A stretch of 64,000 bases of DNA from Buchnera aphidicola (Periphyllus testudinaceus) (GCF_964059035.1 NZ_OZ060380.1:248001-312000), one strand, 5' to 3'; shown: positions 27,186-36,055, counted from the first letter of the stretch. Notes: a model not told the origin generated them from the letters alone. A program made the numbers and translations.

Positions 27186-28127
27186 ATGAATTTTAAAAGA
27201 ACTAAAGTATCATTTGAAAAAGTAAATATAATATCTAAAAAACAAAGAATTGATAATTTCCTTATAAAAAAATTCAAAAAAGTTCCAAAAAATAAAATAT
27301 ATAGTATAATAAGAAAAGGTAGAATAAGAATTAATAAAAAAAGAGTTCAAGCAAAATATAAATTAAAAATTGGTGATTTAATAAGAATACCCCCTTTAAA
27401 TATTTATAATTTTAAAAGAAAAATTAAAATAAATAATATTCAAAAAAAAATGTTAAATAATATTTTATATGAAGATAATATAATTTTAATAATAAATAAA
27501 CCATCTGGATTATCTGTGCATGGAGGTAGTGGAATAGATTATGGAATTATAGAAAGTTTAAGAATTTTAAGACCATTAGAAAAATATCTTGAATTAATTC
27601 ATCGTATAGATCGATACACGTCTGGAATATTAATGATTGCTAAAAAAAAATCTGCATTAATTTATTTTCATAAACAATTATATAAAAAAAATATTAAAAA
27701 AAAATATCTTGCTTTAGTTCATGGAAGATGTTTATTTAAAAAAAAAATTGTTGATACTCCTTTACTTATAAAAAATATTGTTAAAAAAAAAAAAATGGTT
27801 ACTATTAATAGTATAGGAAAATCTTCTAAAACAGTTTTTAAAAAAATTAAGAGAAATAATTTATATAGTTTAATATCTGCTAAACCAATTACAGGACGGA
27901 CGCATCAAATAAGAGTTCATTCTAAATTTTTAGGACACCCAATACTTTTTGATAACAGGTATGGAAATAATAAATTAGATAAATTATTTAAACAAAAAGA
28001 AATTAAAAAAAATCTTCTTTTACATGCAAAAAAAATTACTTTTTTTCATCCTATACTTAAAAAAAATATAATTATCAAAGCACCTTTAGAAAAGAATTTT
28101 AAAAAAATTATAAAATTTCTATTTTAA
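27186..28127 (+). CDS. rluC: 23S rRNA pseudouridine synthase RluC
   Basis: Converts uridines 955, 2504 and 2580 of 23S rRNA to pseudouridine. The 313 residues (319 in E. coli) have an N-terminal S4 RNA-binding domain (RIDNFLIKKFKKVPKNKIYSIIRKGRIRIN) and a catalytic domain with LIHRIDRYTSGILMIAKK, whose aspartate is the nucleophile, and GRTHQIRVHSKFLGHPI. Divergent from rne, as in E. coli; AAGGTA lies ahead of the ATG. It starts the plus-strand run to hinT. Confidence 0.95.
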   Translation: MNFKRTKVSFEKVNIISKKQRIDNFLIKKFKKVPKNKIYSIIRKGRIRINKKRVQAKYKLKIGDLIRIPPLNIYNFKRKIKINNIQKKMLNNILYEDNIILIINKPSGLSVHGGSGIDYGIIESLRILRPLEKYLELIHRIDRYTSGILMIAKKKSALIYFHKQLYKKNIKKKYLALVHGRCLFKKKIVDTPLLIKNIVKKKKMVTINSIGKSSKTVFKKIKRNNLYSLISAKPITGRTHQIRVHSKFLGHPILFDNRYGNNKLDKLFKQKEIKKNLLLHAKKITFFHPILKKNIIIKAPLEKNFKKIIKFLF

Positions 28128-28149
28128 AATTTTTTTAAAAAATTACTAC

Positions 28150-28178
28150 TTGAATAATTTTATTATTTATTATATATA
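28150..28178 (+). promoter_or_regulatory. Possible promoter ahead of rpmF
   Basis: TTGAAT at 28150-28155 and TATATA at 28173-28178 are separated by 17 bases and lie about 40 bases before the rpmF start. In sequence this A/T-rich such pairs arise easily by chance, so the call rests on spacing and position only. Confidence 0.3.
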
Positions 28179-28215
28179 ATAATTATAAATTATTTATAAT
28201 TTAAATAGGAAAAAA

Positions 28216-28386
28216 ATGGCTGTTCAAAAAAGCAAACCAACTAGATCTAAAAGAGGAATGAGAAGATCTCATGATTCATTAAATAAATTTATAAATTTAA
28301 TTTCAATTGATCCAAAATCAAAAGAAAAACATATAAGACATCATATGACAAAAAAAGGATATTATAAAGGACAAAAAATTATTTAA
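28216..28386 (+). CDS. rpmF: 50S ribosomal protein L32
   Basis: Small protein of the large ribosomal subunit. The 56 residues start MAVQKSKPTRSKRGMRRSHD and end HHMTKKGYYKGQKII, almost the same as E. coli L32 (57 residues), with loss of the last two residues. AGGA lies seven bases before the ATG. In E. coli rpmF is followed by plsX and fabH; here fabD follows directly after 22 bases. Confidence 0.97.
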   Translation: MAVQKSKPTRSKRGMRRSHDSLNKFINLISIDPKSKEKHIRHHMTKKGYYKGQKII

Positions 28387-28408
28387 AAAAAAATAAATGG
28401 TTTAAAAA

Positions 28409-29298
28409 ATGTTAAAATTTGCAATGATTTTTCCAGGACATGGAACACATCACATTCATATAATAAAAAAAATTTATAAAAATTATCCTGTAATAAAAAA
28501 TACATTTGAAAAAGCTTCAGAATATTTAAAATATAATATTTGGAAAAAAATTTCTAATAAAGAATTAAAAAATAATAAACTTTCACAAATTGAAATTTTA
28601 ATTACTTCAATTTCAATATTTAAATTATGGAAAAAAATTATTGGAATTCATCCAAAAATAATGACTGGTCATAGTTTAGGTCAATATTCTGCATATGCAT
28701 GCAGCAAAGTTTTAAAATTATCTGATGTAATAAAAATCGTTCAGTACAGAGAGAAAATTATGAAAAATAATAAAGGTTGTATGACTGCTATTATTGGATT
28801 AAAAAAAAAAATTTTTTAAAAATATGTAAAAAATTATTAAGAAAAAAAAAAATTTCTCTTGCTTGTATAAATTCTAATACTCAAATAATTATTACAGGTA
28901 ACAAAAAAAATATTAAAAAAGCATCAAAAAAATGTAAAAAATTTGGCGCTAAACATATTATAAAATTACCTATTAATACTATCTCTCATTGTTCATCTAT
29001 GAAGAATATAAGAAATTTATTATTTAAAAAATGTCAAAAAATTTCTTTTAAAAAACCAAAATATTTAATTGTAGATAGTGCAAAAATTAAATTTATAAAA
29101 AATTCGATAAAAATGAAAAATTATTTAATTAATCAATTAACCCAAACAATAAATTGGGAAAAAACTATTAATTTAATAATATCAAAAAATATTCATTATT
29201 TTATAGAAGTTAGTACATCTAATATTTTAAATAAATTAAATCATAATAAAAAAAATTATATACCTATATACTTAAACAAAATATTCAATTTAAAATAA
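28409..29298 (+). pseudogene. fabD: Malonyl CoA-acyl carrier protein transacylase, split by a poly-A frameshift
   Basis: FabD loads malonyl groups onto acyl carrier protein for fatty-acid synthesis. The first part (28409-28819) ends shortly after MTAIIGLKKK in one frame; the second, from KKKNFLKICKKLLRKKKISLACINSN on, continues one frame over to 29298. Together they cover the whole family: nucleophile motif GHSLGQYSA, the arginine in YREKIM and the histidine in ISHCSSMK. The break lies in the A11 tract at 28801-28811, and one extra A would join the frames to about 296 residues (309 in E. coli). The residue equivalent to Q11 of the oxyanion region (FPGQGSQ) is histidine (FPGHGTH). fabG and acpP downstream are intact, so some function may survive by slippage. 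Confidence 0.88.
28801..28811 (+). repeat. Poly-A tract (11 A) at the fabD frameshift
   Basis: Eleven A followed by six T. The upstream fabD frame enters here and meets a stop at 28817-28819; the downstream frame needs a net -1 shift, equal to one added A in the transcript. Confidence 0.9.
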
Positions 29299-29312
29299 AT
29301 AAAATTATTATA

Positions 29313-30041
29313 ATGAAAAAAATTCATGTTTTAATTACCGGAGCTGGAAGCGGAATAGGTAAATCTATTTTAAAAAAATTTTTAAAAAAAAAGTATTATA
29401 TTATAGGTACTTCTAAAAATCCATCTAAAATTAAAAAAATTAAAAATCTCTTAAAAAAAAATGGAACAAGTATTTTTTTAAATGTTAATAAAATAAATTC
29501 AATAAATTTATTTTTAACAAAAATACAAAAAAAATTTAAAAAAATTGATATATTAATAAATAATATTGGAACATCTTCTGATAATTTAATTACTAATATA
29601 TCAAAAAAAAATTGGAACAAAATAATAAATATAAATCTAAATTCAGTATTTTATATTTCAAGAAAAATTATTAAAAATATGATTAAAAATCGTTATGGAA
29701 GAATTATAAATATAGGATCTGTTTCAGGACATATAGGTAATGCAGGACAAACAAACTACTCTGCATCAAAATCTGCTTTAATTGGATTTACTAAATCGTT
29801 ATCTTTAGAAGTAGCAAGAATTGGAATTACAGTTAATTTAATTTCTCCTGGATTCATTCAAACAAAAATGTTAAAAAAACTTACATCTTCTCAATTAAAT
29901 AAATGTTTGAAAAAAATTCCAATGAAAAAATTTGGAAAACCAAAAGATATTTCTAACATGGTAAAATTTTTATCTTCAAAAAAATCATCATATATAACAG
30001 GCCAAACATTTCATATTAATGGAGGAATTTGTTTTTTATAA
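29313..30041 (+). CDS. fabG: 3-oxoacyl-acyl carrier protein reductase
   Basis: NADPH-dependent reductase of the fatty-acid elongation cycle. The 242 residues (244 in E. coli) have the Rossmann motif TGAGSGIGK near residue 11, NNIG, and the catalytic triad region with S in INIGSVSG and YSASK near 150. The C-terminus is complete (YITGQTFHINGGI). It begins 14 bases after fabD and is followed by acpP, the conserved fabD-fabG-acpP order. Confidence 0.96.
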   Translation: MKKIHVLITGAGSGIGKSILKKFLKKKYYIIGTSKNPSKIKKIKNLLKKNGTSIFLNVNKINSINLFLTKIQKKFKKIDILINNIGTSSDNLITNISKKNWNKIININLNSVFYISRKIIKNMIKNRYGRIINIGSVSGHIGNAGQTNYSASKSALIGFTKSLSLEVARIGITVNLISPGFIQTKMLKKLTSSQLNKCLKKIPMKKFGKPKDISNMVKFLSSKKSSYITGQTFHINGGICFL

Positions 30042-30077
30042 AAAATAAAATATTTATATAAAATATCAGGAAATTTT

Positions 30078-30308
30078 ATGAATTTAAAAAAAAAAGTAAA
30101 AAAAATTATTTTTAATTGTTTATCTTGTAAAAAAAAAATTAAAAGTAAAGATTCTTTCAAAAATGATTTAAATGCAGATTCTTTAGATATGATTGAAATA
30201 ATTATGTCTATAGAAGAAAATTTTTCAATTGATATTTCAGATAAAGAATCTTCAAAAATTAGCACCATAAAATCTTTAATTCATTTAATAAAAAAAAAAA
30301 TACATTAA
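30078..30308 (+). CDS. acpP: Acyl carrier protein
   Basis: Carries growing acyl chains on a phosphopantetheine arm. The 76 residues keep the attachment site in DLNADSLDMIEIIM (usual form DLGADSLD), so the modifiable serine is present. The rest is far more basic than E. coli ACP, which is strongly acidic: the N-terminal third is mostly lysine, a likely effect of A/T drift. AGGAAA lies ahead of the ATG. Confidence 0.94.
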   Translation: MNLKKKVKKIIFNCLSCKKKIKSKDSFKNDLNADSLDMIEIIMSIEENFSIDISDKESSKISTIKSLIHLIKKKIH

Positions 30309-30436
30309 AAAAAATTATTTTTTTATATTCCATGAAATACAATAAACTTTATTGTCAAAATAAAAAATACATAAATATTATGTTAATATTAAATATAAAT
30401 AAATTTTTATAAAAAATTTTTAAATAAAAAATTTCC

Positions 30437-31069
30437 ATGAAAAAAAATAAATTTATTGTAGTTGAAGGAATGGAAGGTGCTGGAAAAACTACCGCTTGTC
30501 AAACAATAAAAAAAATACTTTTATTAAAAATGATTAAAAATGTAATCATAGTAAGACAACCTGGTAGTACATTTATTTCTGAAAAAATTAGATCATTAAT
30601 TACATCTGAACATAAAAAAGAAAAATTAAATAAATATTCTGAATTATTATTATTATATTCTGCTCGTTTTCAACTTTTAAAAAATGTTATACAACCCCAA
30701 CTTAAAAAAGGAAACTGGATAATTTCAGATCGACATAATTTATCTTCTATTGCTTATCAAGGAGGACAAGGAATTAAAAATTCTTTAATATATGATTTAA
30801 TAAAAATTACAAATAAATTTGCTAAACCTGATTTAACAATTTTTTTTGATATAAAACAAGAAATTGGTCTAAATCGTATTATTTTACGTTCAAAATTAGA
30901 TAGAATAGAAAAAAAATCTTCTATTTTTTTTTCAAAAGTAAGAAAAAATTATTTAAAATATATATCTTTAAATTCTAAAAAAATAATTATTAATGCAAAT
31001 CTAGACCTAAAAATGGTAAATAATCATTTAAAAAAAAAATTAAATAATTGGTTAAAAAATTCTCAATGA
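30437..31069 (+). CDS. tmk: Thymidylate kinase
   Basis: Phosphorylates dTMP to dTDP for DNA synthesis. The 210 residues (213 in E. coli) have the P-loop EGMEGAGKTTAC near residue 10 and DRHNLSSIAYQGGQG near 92. The family motif usually written REPGGT reads RQPGST here, so the glutamate and the second glycine are replaced. The stop overlaps the holB start (ATGA at 31066-31069). Confidence 0.95.
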   Translation: MKKNKFIVVEGMEGAGKTTACQTIKKILLLKMIKNVIIVRQPGSTFISEKIRSLITSEHKKEKLNKYSELLLLYSARFQLLKNVIQPQLKKGNWIISDRHNLSSIAYQGGQGIKNSLIYDLIKITNKFAKPDLTIFFDIKQEIGLNRIILRSKLDRIEKKSSIFFSKVRKNYLKYISLNSKKIIINANLDLKMVNNHLKKKLNNWLKNSQ

Positions 31070-32046
31070 AAATATATCCATGGCTAAAAAATATATATAA
31101 AATTATTATTAACCAATATTTAAAAAAAAAATTACATCATGCAATTATAATTCGATCAAATATAAAAATTGGATCAAAAAAATTAATTTATTTATTATGT
31201 AAAAAAATTTTATGTAAAAATTCTTATACTTTATATAGTTGCAATAATTGTAAAAATTGTCAATTAATTAGTTCTAAAAATTATCCAGATTTACATATTA
31301 TCATTCCAGAATCTAATAAAAAAAATATTGGTGTAGATATTATTTTAAAATGTATAAAAAAAATTCAAAACACATCAAAATTTGGAAAAAAAACAATTGT
31401 TTGGATTAAAAAAATTAATTTATTAACAGAATCTTCAATAAATTCTTTGTTAAGAATATTAGAAGATCCACCATTAAATACAATATTTTTTTTAGATTAT
31501 TATAATTCTTTTGAATTAAAAAAAACTCTTAAAAGCCGATGTATAATATATAATATTTATCCTCCTTCAGAAAAAAATGGAATATTTTGGTTAAAAAAAA
31601 AATTAAAAAATAATAATAAAAATTTTTATACTGCAATTCGTTTATCAGAAAATTCACCTATTTTAGCTAAAAAAATACTAGAAAGCAATTTATGGAACGA
31701 AAGAAAAATTTTTTTTAAAAAAATAAAAAAATCAATAAAAAAAAAAAATTTTTTAAGATTAATAAAGTTTTTTAAAATAAACAAATCAAAAAAAATTTAT
31801 TGGATATGTTCTTTAATACTTGACACAATTAAATATTGTTATAATAAAAATTCCAAATTAACTAATCTTGATCAAAAAAAATTAATAAAAATATTTAAAA
31901 AAAAAAATACTCTTAAAAATTTATATCTTATGATAAACATATGGAACAAATGTTTTTTTTATATAAAAAATATACAAAATATAAATAAAAATTTTATTTT
32001 TTTAGAACCATTAATAAAAATGGAAAAATTTTTTAATTTTTTATAA
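31066..32046 (+). CDS. holB: DNA polymerase III delta-prime subunit
   Basis: Part of the clamp loader that places the sliding clamp on DNA. Starting at the ATG overlapping the tmk stop gives MKIYPWLKNIYKIII, matching the E. coli start MRWYPWL; an ATG further up (31048) adds residues with no counterpart. The 326 residues (334 in E. coli) have the four zinc-binding cysteines (LC then CNNCKNC), GVDIILKCIKKI, INSLLRILEDPP and the SRC motif KSRCIIYNI. The C-terminal third is heavily eroded. The ATGA overlap suggests translational coupling to tmk. Confidence 0.92.
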   Translation: MKIYPWLKNIYKIIINQYLKKKLHHAIIIRSNIKIGSKKLIYLLCKKILCKNSYTLYSCNNCKNCQLISSKNYPDLHIIIPESNKKNIGVDIILKCIKKIQNTSKFGKKTIVWIKKINLLTESSINSLLRILEDPPLNTIFFLDYYNSFELKKTLKSRCIIYNIYPPSEKNGIFWLKKKLKNNNKNFYTAIRLSENSPILAKKILESNLWNERKIFFKKIKKSIKKKNFLRLIKFFKINKSKKIYWICSLILDTIKYCYNKNSKLTNLDQKKLIKIFKKKNTLKNLYLMINIWNKCFFYIKNIQNINKNFIFLEPLIKMEKFFNFL

Positions 32047-32053
32047 CAATGTA

Positions 32054-32067
32054 TCCTAAATTTAGGA
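32054..32067 (+). promoter_or_regulatory. Perfect palindrome over the tatD ribosome binding site
   Basis: TCCTAAATTTAGGA is a perfect 14-base palindrome whose second half contains the AGGA(GA) ribosome binding site of tatD, eight bases before the ATG at 32075. As RNA it could hide the site, or as DNA it could bind a dimeric protein; it may also be chance. Confidence 0.35.
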
Positions 32068-32074
32068 GAAATAC

Positions 32075-32845
32075 ATGTTTTTAATAGACTCACATTGTCA
32101 TCTTGATAAATTAAATTCACAAAAATTATCTGATGTAATTAAAAAATCAAATTTAAAAAAAGTTAAAATTATATTATCAGTAGCTACATCAATTAAAAAT
32201 TTTAAAAAAATAAAAAAACTATTAAAAAATGTTAAATATAAAATTTTTTATTCATGTGGAATCCATCCATTATATATAAAAAAAAAAAAAAATATTTTCA
32301 AAAAATTATATAAATATTCTAAATATAAAAAAGTTATTGCTATAGGAGAAACAGGTTTAGATTATTTTCATAAAAAAAATAATATATCAGAACAAAAAAA
32401 ATTTTTTTATGAACATATTAATGTAAGTAAAAAACTTAAAAAACCATTAATTATTCATTCTAGAAATTCTGGAAAAGACATTATTGAAATATTAAAAAAA
32501 AACAAATCGAAAAATCTTAAAGGAGTATTACATTCTTTTAATGATAGTTTAGAAATTGCACTAAAATTATTAGAAATGGGTTTTTATATTTCTATTTCTG
32601 GAATGATTACTTTTAAAAATTCTCCTTTAATTCGTTCGATAATTAAACACATACCTTTAAATAGATTACTTTTAGAAACTGATTCTCCTTATTTAACACC
32701 TGTTCCTTATAGAGGAAAAGAAAATCAACCTTCTTATATATACTATATTGCTAAATATATTTCTAATTTAATTAAAATAGATATAGAAGAATTAAGTTAT
32801 ATTACAAAAAAAAATTTTTTTAAATTATTTCAATTAAATAAATAA
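32075..32845 (+). CDS. ycfH: TatD-family metal-dependent hydrolase (YcfH)
   Basis: TIM-barrel metalloenzyme of the TatD DNase family; the physiological substrate of YcfH is not settled. The 256 residues (265 in E. coli) contain the metal-binding DSHCHLDKL at the N-terminus, CGIHPLY, IGETGLDYF, HSRNS, and the C-terminal LLLETDSPYLTPVPYRGKENQP. All four metal-ligand regions are visible. It lies between holB and ptsG as in E. coli. Confidence 0.95.
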   Translation: MFLIDSHCHLDKLNSQKLSDVIKKSNLKKVKIILSVATSIKNFKKIKKLLKNVKYKIFYSCGIHPLYIKKKKNIFKKLYKYSKYKKVIAIGETGLDYFHKKNNISEQKKFFYEHINVSKKLKKPLIIHSRNSGKDIIEILKKNKSKNLKGVLHSFNDSLEIALKLLEMGFYISISGMITFKNSPLIRSIIKHIPLNRLLLETDSPYLTPVPYRGKENQPSYIYYIAKYISNLIKIDIEELSYITKKNFFKLFQLNK

Positions 32846-32904
32846 AAAAAATAATTTTATTTTTTATTATAGTGCTATCTATCCTATTTATAATAGAGGA
32901 AAAT

Positions 32905-34338
32905 ATGTTTCAAAATATGTTTGCCAGTCTTCAAAAAGTTGGTAAATCTTTAATGTTACCTGTATCAGTATTACCTATTGCAGGAATTTTATTAGGAATA
33001 GGATCTGCAAATTTTTGTTTTATTCCTCATTTTATTTCTAGAATTATGTCAGAAACAGGCGGATCTATTTTTTATAATATGCCTTTAATTTTTTCTATTG
33101 GAGTTGCTTTAGGTTTTACAAAAAATGATGGAGTTGCAGCGTTGGCAGCAGTAGTATCTTATAATATTATGGTTAAAACATCTGATTTAATGTTACCATT
33201 TTTTTCTCAACATTCTTTATTTCTTTCACATAATTCTATAAATAATATAAATGATACAGGAATTTTAGGAGGAATATTATCTGGAACAGTATCAGCATAT
33301 TTATTTAATAAATTTCATAAAATTCAGTTACCAGAATATTTAGGATTTTTTTCAGGAAAAAGATTTATTCCTATTATATCTGGTTTATCTTCTATAATTT
33401 TAGGATTAATATTATCTTTTATATGGCCTCCTATAGGATATATTATACAAAAATTTTCAATTTGGTCAGCATATCAAAATCCAATTATTGCTTTTGGAAT
33501 TTATGGATTAGTTGAAAGAGCTTTAGTTCCATTTGGTTTACATCATATATGGAATGTTCCTTTTCAAATGCAAATAGGAGAATATGTAAATAATACAGGG
33601 CAAATTTTTCATGGAGATATTGCAAGATATATGGCTGGTGATTCTAGTGCAGGAAAATTAGCAGGAGGTTTTATTTTTAAAATGTACGGATTACCAGGAG
33701 CAGCATTAGCAATTTGGCATGCTTCTAAAAAAGAAAATAAAATAAAAGTAGGTGGAATAATGATTTCTGCTGCTTTAACTGCGTTTTTAACAGGAATTAC
33801 TGAACCTATTGAATTTTCTTTTCTTTTTATATCTCCTATTTTATATTGTATACATTCTCTATTAGCAGGATTATCTTTTTCAATATGTATCTTTTTAAAC
33901 ATGAAAGCAGGTACAAGTTTTTCTCATGGATTAGTTGATTTTATTCTTTTAAGTGGTCATAGTAATAAATTATGGTTATTTCCAATTGTTGGAATTATTT
34001 ATGCATTTTTATATTATATTATTTTTTATACTTTTATAATAAAATATAATTTAAAAACTATTGGTAGAGAAAAAAATATATTAAAAAGTTCTAATAATAA
34101 TATTAAAAAGAAAATTCCAAAAATTGTAAAATATTTAGGTGGAAAAAAAAATATTTCTAGTATTGATGCATGTATTACTAGATTACGAGTAACAGTTTAT
34201 AATTCTTCTTTAGTAAATTCTAAAAAATTAAAATCTCTTGGAGCATCAGGAATTTTTATTTCTGGATTAGGAATTCAAATTGTTTTTGGAACAAAATCTG
34301 ATAATATTAAAACATTAATAGATAATTATATAAAATAA
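32905..34338 (+). CDS. ptsG: PTS glucose-specific transporter, EIICB component
   Basis: Imports and phosphorylates glucose, using phosphate from EIIA(Glc). The start at 32905 (MFQNMFASLQKVGKSLMLPVSVLPIAG) is supported by GAGGA upstream and matches E. coli PtsG; the longer frame from 32872 has an unrelated leader. In 477 residues (also 477 in E. coli) the membrane EIIC domain spans about 1-390, with GLHHIWNVPFQMQIGEY and FLTGITEPIEFSF, and the EIIB domain carries the phosphorylated cysteine in DACITRLRVTV. It is very well preserved, which implies host-supplied glucose is an important carbon source. Confidence 0.97.
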   Translation: MFQNMFASLQKVGKSLMLPVSVLPIAGILLGIGSANFCFIPHFISRIMSETGGSIFYNMPLIFSIGVALGFTKNDGVAALAAVVSYNIMVKTSDLMLPFFSQHSLFLSHNSINNINDTGILGGILSGTVSAYLFNKFHKIQLPEYLGFFSGKRFIPIISGLSSIILGLILSFIWPPIGYIIQKFSIWSAYQNPIIAFGIYGLVERALVPFGLHHIWNVPFQMQIGEYVNNTGQIFHGDIARYMAGDSSAGKLAGGFIFKMYGLPGAALAIWHASKKENKIKVGGIMISAALTAFLTGITEPIEFSFLFISPILYCIHSLLAGLSFSICIFLNMKAGTSFSHGLVDFILLSGHSNKLWLFPIVGIIYAFLYYIIFYTFIIKYNLKTIGREKNILKSSNNNIKKKIPKIVKYLGGKKNISSIDACITRLRVTVYNSSLVNSKKLKSLGASGIFISGLGIQIVFGTKSDNIKTLIDNYIK

Positions 34339-34410
34339 ATTAATATTAAAACAATTTTTAACATATAAAAAATACAAAAAATATATTTTTTTTTAAAATA
34401 TAAGGTATTT

Positions 34411-34752
34411 ATGAATATAAACAACATATTTCAAAAAATTATAAAAAAAAAAATTCCATCAGAAATTGTTTATCAAAATAAAAAAATTACTGCATTTAAG
34501 GATATTTCTCCTAAAGCTCCAATTCATATTCTAATTGTTCCAAATAAATTTATTAAAAATTTAAATTATATTAATAAAAAAAATATATGTATATTAAGCG
34601 AAATGTTATATACATCAATTAAAATTGCAAAAAAAAAAAAAATTCATAAATCAGGATATAGAATTATTATTAATTGTAATAAAAATGGTTGTCAAAAAAT
34701 CCCATATCTTCATATACATTTAATTGGAGGAAAAAAACTTAATAACTTTTAA
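34411..34752 (+). CDS. hinT: HIT-family nucleotide hydrolase HinT with an altered triad
   Basis: Purine nucleoside phosphoramidase of the histidine-triad family. The 113 residues (119 in E. coli) contain FQKIIKKKIPSEIVYQNKKITAFKDISPKAPIHILIVP, matching the family throughout. The triad, HIHLH in E. coli, reads YLHIH at residues 99-103: the first histidine is tyrosine, while the second, usually the nucleophile, and the third remain. The C-terminus is a few residues short. It is the last gene of the plus run, before a strong hairpin. Confidence 0.93.
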   Translation: MNINNIFQKIIKKKIPSEIVYQNKKITAFKDISPKAPIHILIVPNKFIKNLNYINKKNICILSEMLYTSIKIAKKKKIHKSGYRIIINCNKNGCQKIPYLHIHLIGGKKLNNF

Positions 34753-34760
34753 AAAAAAAC

Positions 34761-34792
34761 TAGTTTGTAAGAAAAAAATTTCTTACAAACTA
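34761..34792. terminator. Hairpin terminator between hinT and the porin gene
   Basis: A perfect 14-base inverted repeat (TAGTTTGTAAGAAA and its complement around AAAA) directly after hinT. It is the strongest hairpin in this part of the window. It lies between convergent genes (hinT plus, porin minus) and could stop transcription from both sides, though its flanking T-runs are weak. Confidence 0.7.
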
Positions 34793-34909
34793 TAAATATT
34801 TATTTATAAAAAAATTTTATAAAATTTATTTATATTTTATTATTTTAAATTTGTATTTATAATACACAAATATTTAAAAAAATAAAAAATTAAATTAAAA
34901 ATTTTTAAC

Positions 34910-36055
34910 TTAAAAAGTATAAGTCATTCCTGTACCAATAGAATTACTAATGTTATCAAAATAATTTTCTAATTTAATAGGAACAGAGTTTTCATTATCA
35001 TTTTTTAATAAACTACATTTATAATGAACGTTAAAAATAAAATTTGTTCCAAAATTATATGTTAATATAAAATTAAAATGATGATTTAAAATTTTGTTTT
35101 TAGAATATTTATTATAATCTCCATTAATAATTTCTTTTCCAAAATTTTTTACATATCCAACAGAAGCATGCATTCCATTATTAAAATCATATCTTCCAGC
35201 AACTTCAATGCCATCTAAATTTTTATATTGAGTATGATATCTTGTAAAATTATGTTCAATATTTCTTGTATGACAATAAAATCCTGAAATAATAGATCTA
35301 TTAAAAGAATAACAACATCCTACACCATATGATTTTATCCAATCATATTTTTTTTTATTAAAATTATGATTTTCATCATATGGATTGATTTCTGTAGTTC
35401 CAATAATTTGAAATCCACAATTATTTTTATAATGTAATGCAGCTCCCCAAGAATCATTATATTTTTTTGTTATACGAGATTCTAAGTTTCTACAATAATT
35501 ATGATGTTGTAATATTAAATTAAATCCCTTTAAATAACCTAAAACATCTTTATTAGTATAAGTTACTACATCATCTGTACGACCAAGTAAAAAATTATCA
35601 TCTCTATGAAACATAATATTTTCAGTATTATCAAAAAATTTATTAGTAAATTTTTTAGAATAATGAATTATTCCATAATTTCTTCCATAATCAATACTTC
35701 CCCATTTTCCAAAATCTAATCCTACATAAGATAAACTAATATTGTTTTTATTAAAACTATTTGCAAGACCTTCATTAAATTCAGAAGAAAATTTAGGATG
35801 ATATTCAATATGCATATATCCTGATACATATTTATTAATATAAGTTTGATTATAAAAACCAATTCTTAAATTTGTATAATTTCCTAATGAATGAAAAGAA
35901 AAAGGTTTATAACTATAATAATAAAAATAAAGTGGATTTATTTCTCCATAAAAATTTATTTTTTGTCCATTTTTATTATATATTTCTTTTGCATCAATAG
36001 AACTAGAGGCTAAAAATAAAGGAATTAACATAGCTAAAGAATTTCGATTCATCAT
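34910..36055 (-). CDS. ompF: OmpF/OmpC-like general porin
   Basis: Trimeric outer-membrane channel for small solutes. A signal peptide MMNRNSLAMLIPLFLASSSIDA resembles that of E. coli OmpF; the mature part begins KEIYNKNGQKINFYGEI and includes FGKWGSIDYGRNYGIIHYSKKF, the loop 3 region, and many alternating strand segments. It ends with phenylalanine (TGMTYTF), the signal for outer-membrane insertion. 381 residues against 362 in E. coli OmpF. Unlike most of the window, it is rich in histidine, tyrosine and asparagine. OmpF rather than OmpC is inferred from position beside asnS. Confidence 0.9.
   Translation of the reverse strand: MMNRNSLAMLIPLFLASSSIDAKEIYNKNGQKINFYGEINPLYFYYYSYKPFSFHSLGNYTNLRIGFYNQTYINKYVSGYMHIEYHPKFSSEFNEGLANSFNKNNISLSYVGLDFGKWGSIDYGRNYGIIHYSKKFTNKFFDNTENIMFHRDDNFLLGRTDDVVTYTNKDVLGYLKGFNLILQHHNYCRNLESRITKKYNDSWGAALHYKNNCGFQIIGTTEINPYDENHNFNKKKYDWIKSYGVGCCYSFNRSIISGFYCHTRNIEHNFTRYHTQYKNLDGIEVAGRYDFNNGMHASVGYVKNFGKEIINGDYNKYSKNKILNHHFNFILTYNFGTNFIFNVHYKCSLLKNDNENSVPIKLENYFDNISNSIGTGMTYTF

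Noticed and set aside
28777..29298. A separate small gene beginning MYDCYYW inside the fabD region
   Set aside because: Its sequence from KKISLACINSN onward is the C-terminal half of FabD, and the ATG is only an out-of-frame overlap with the first half. It is the second part of the broken fabD.
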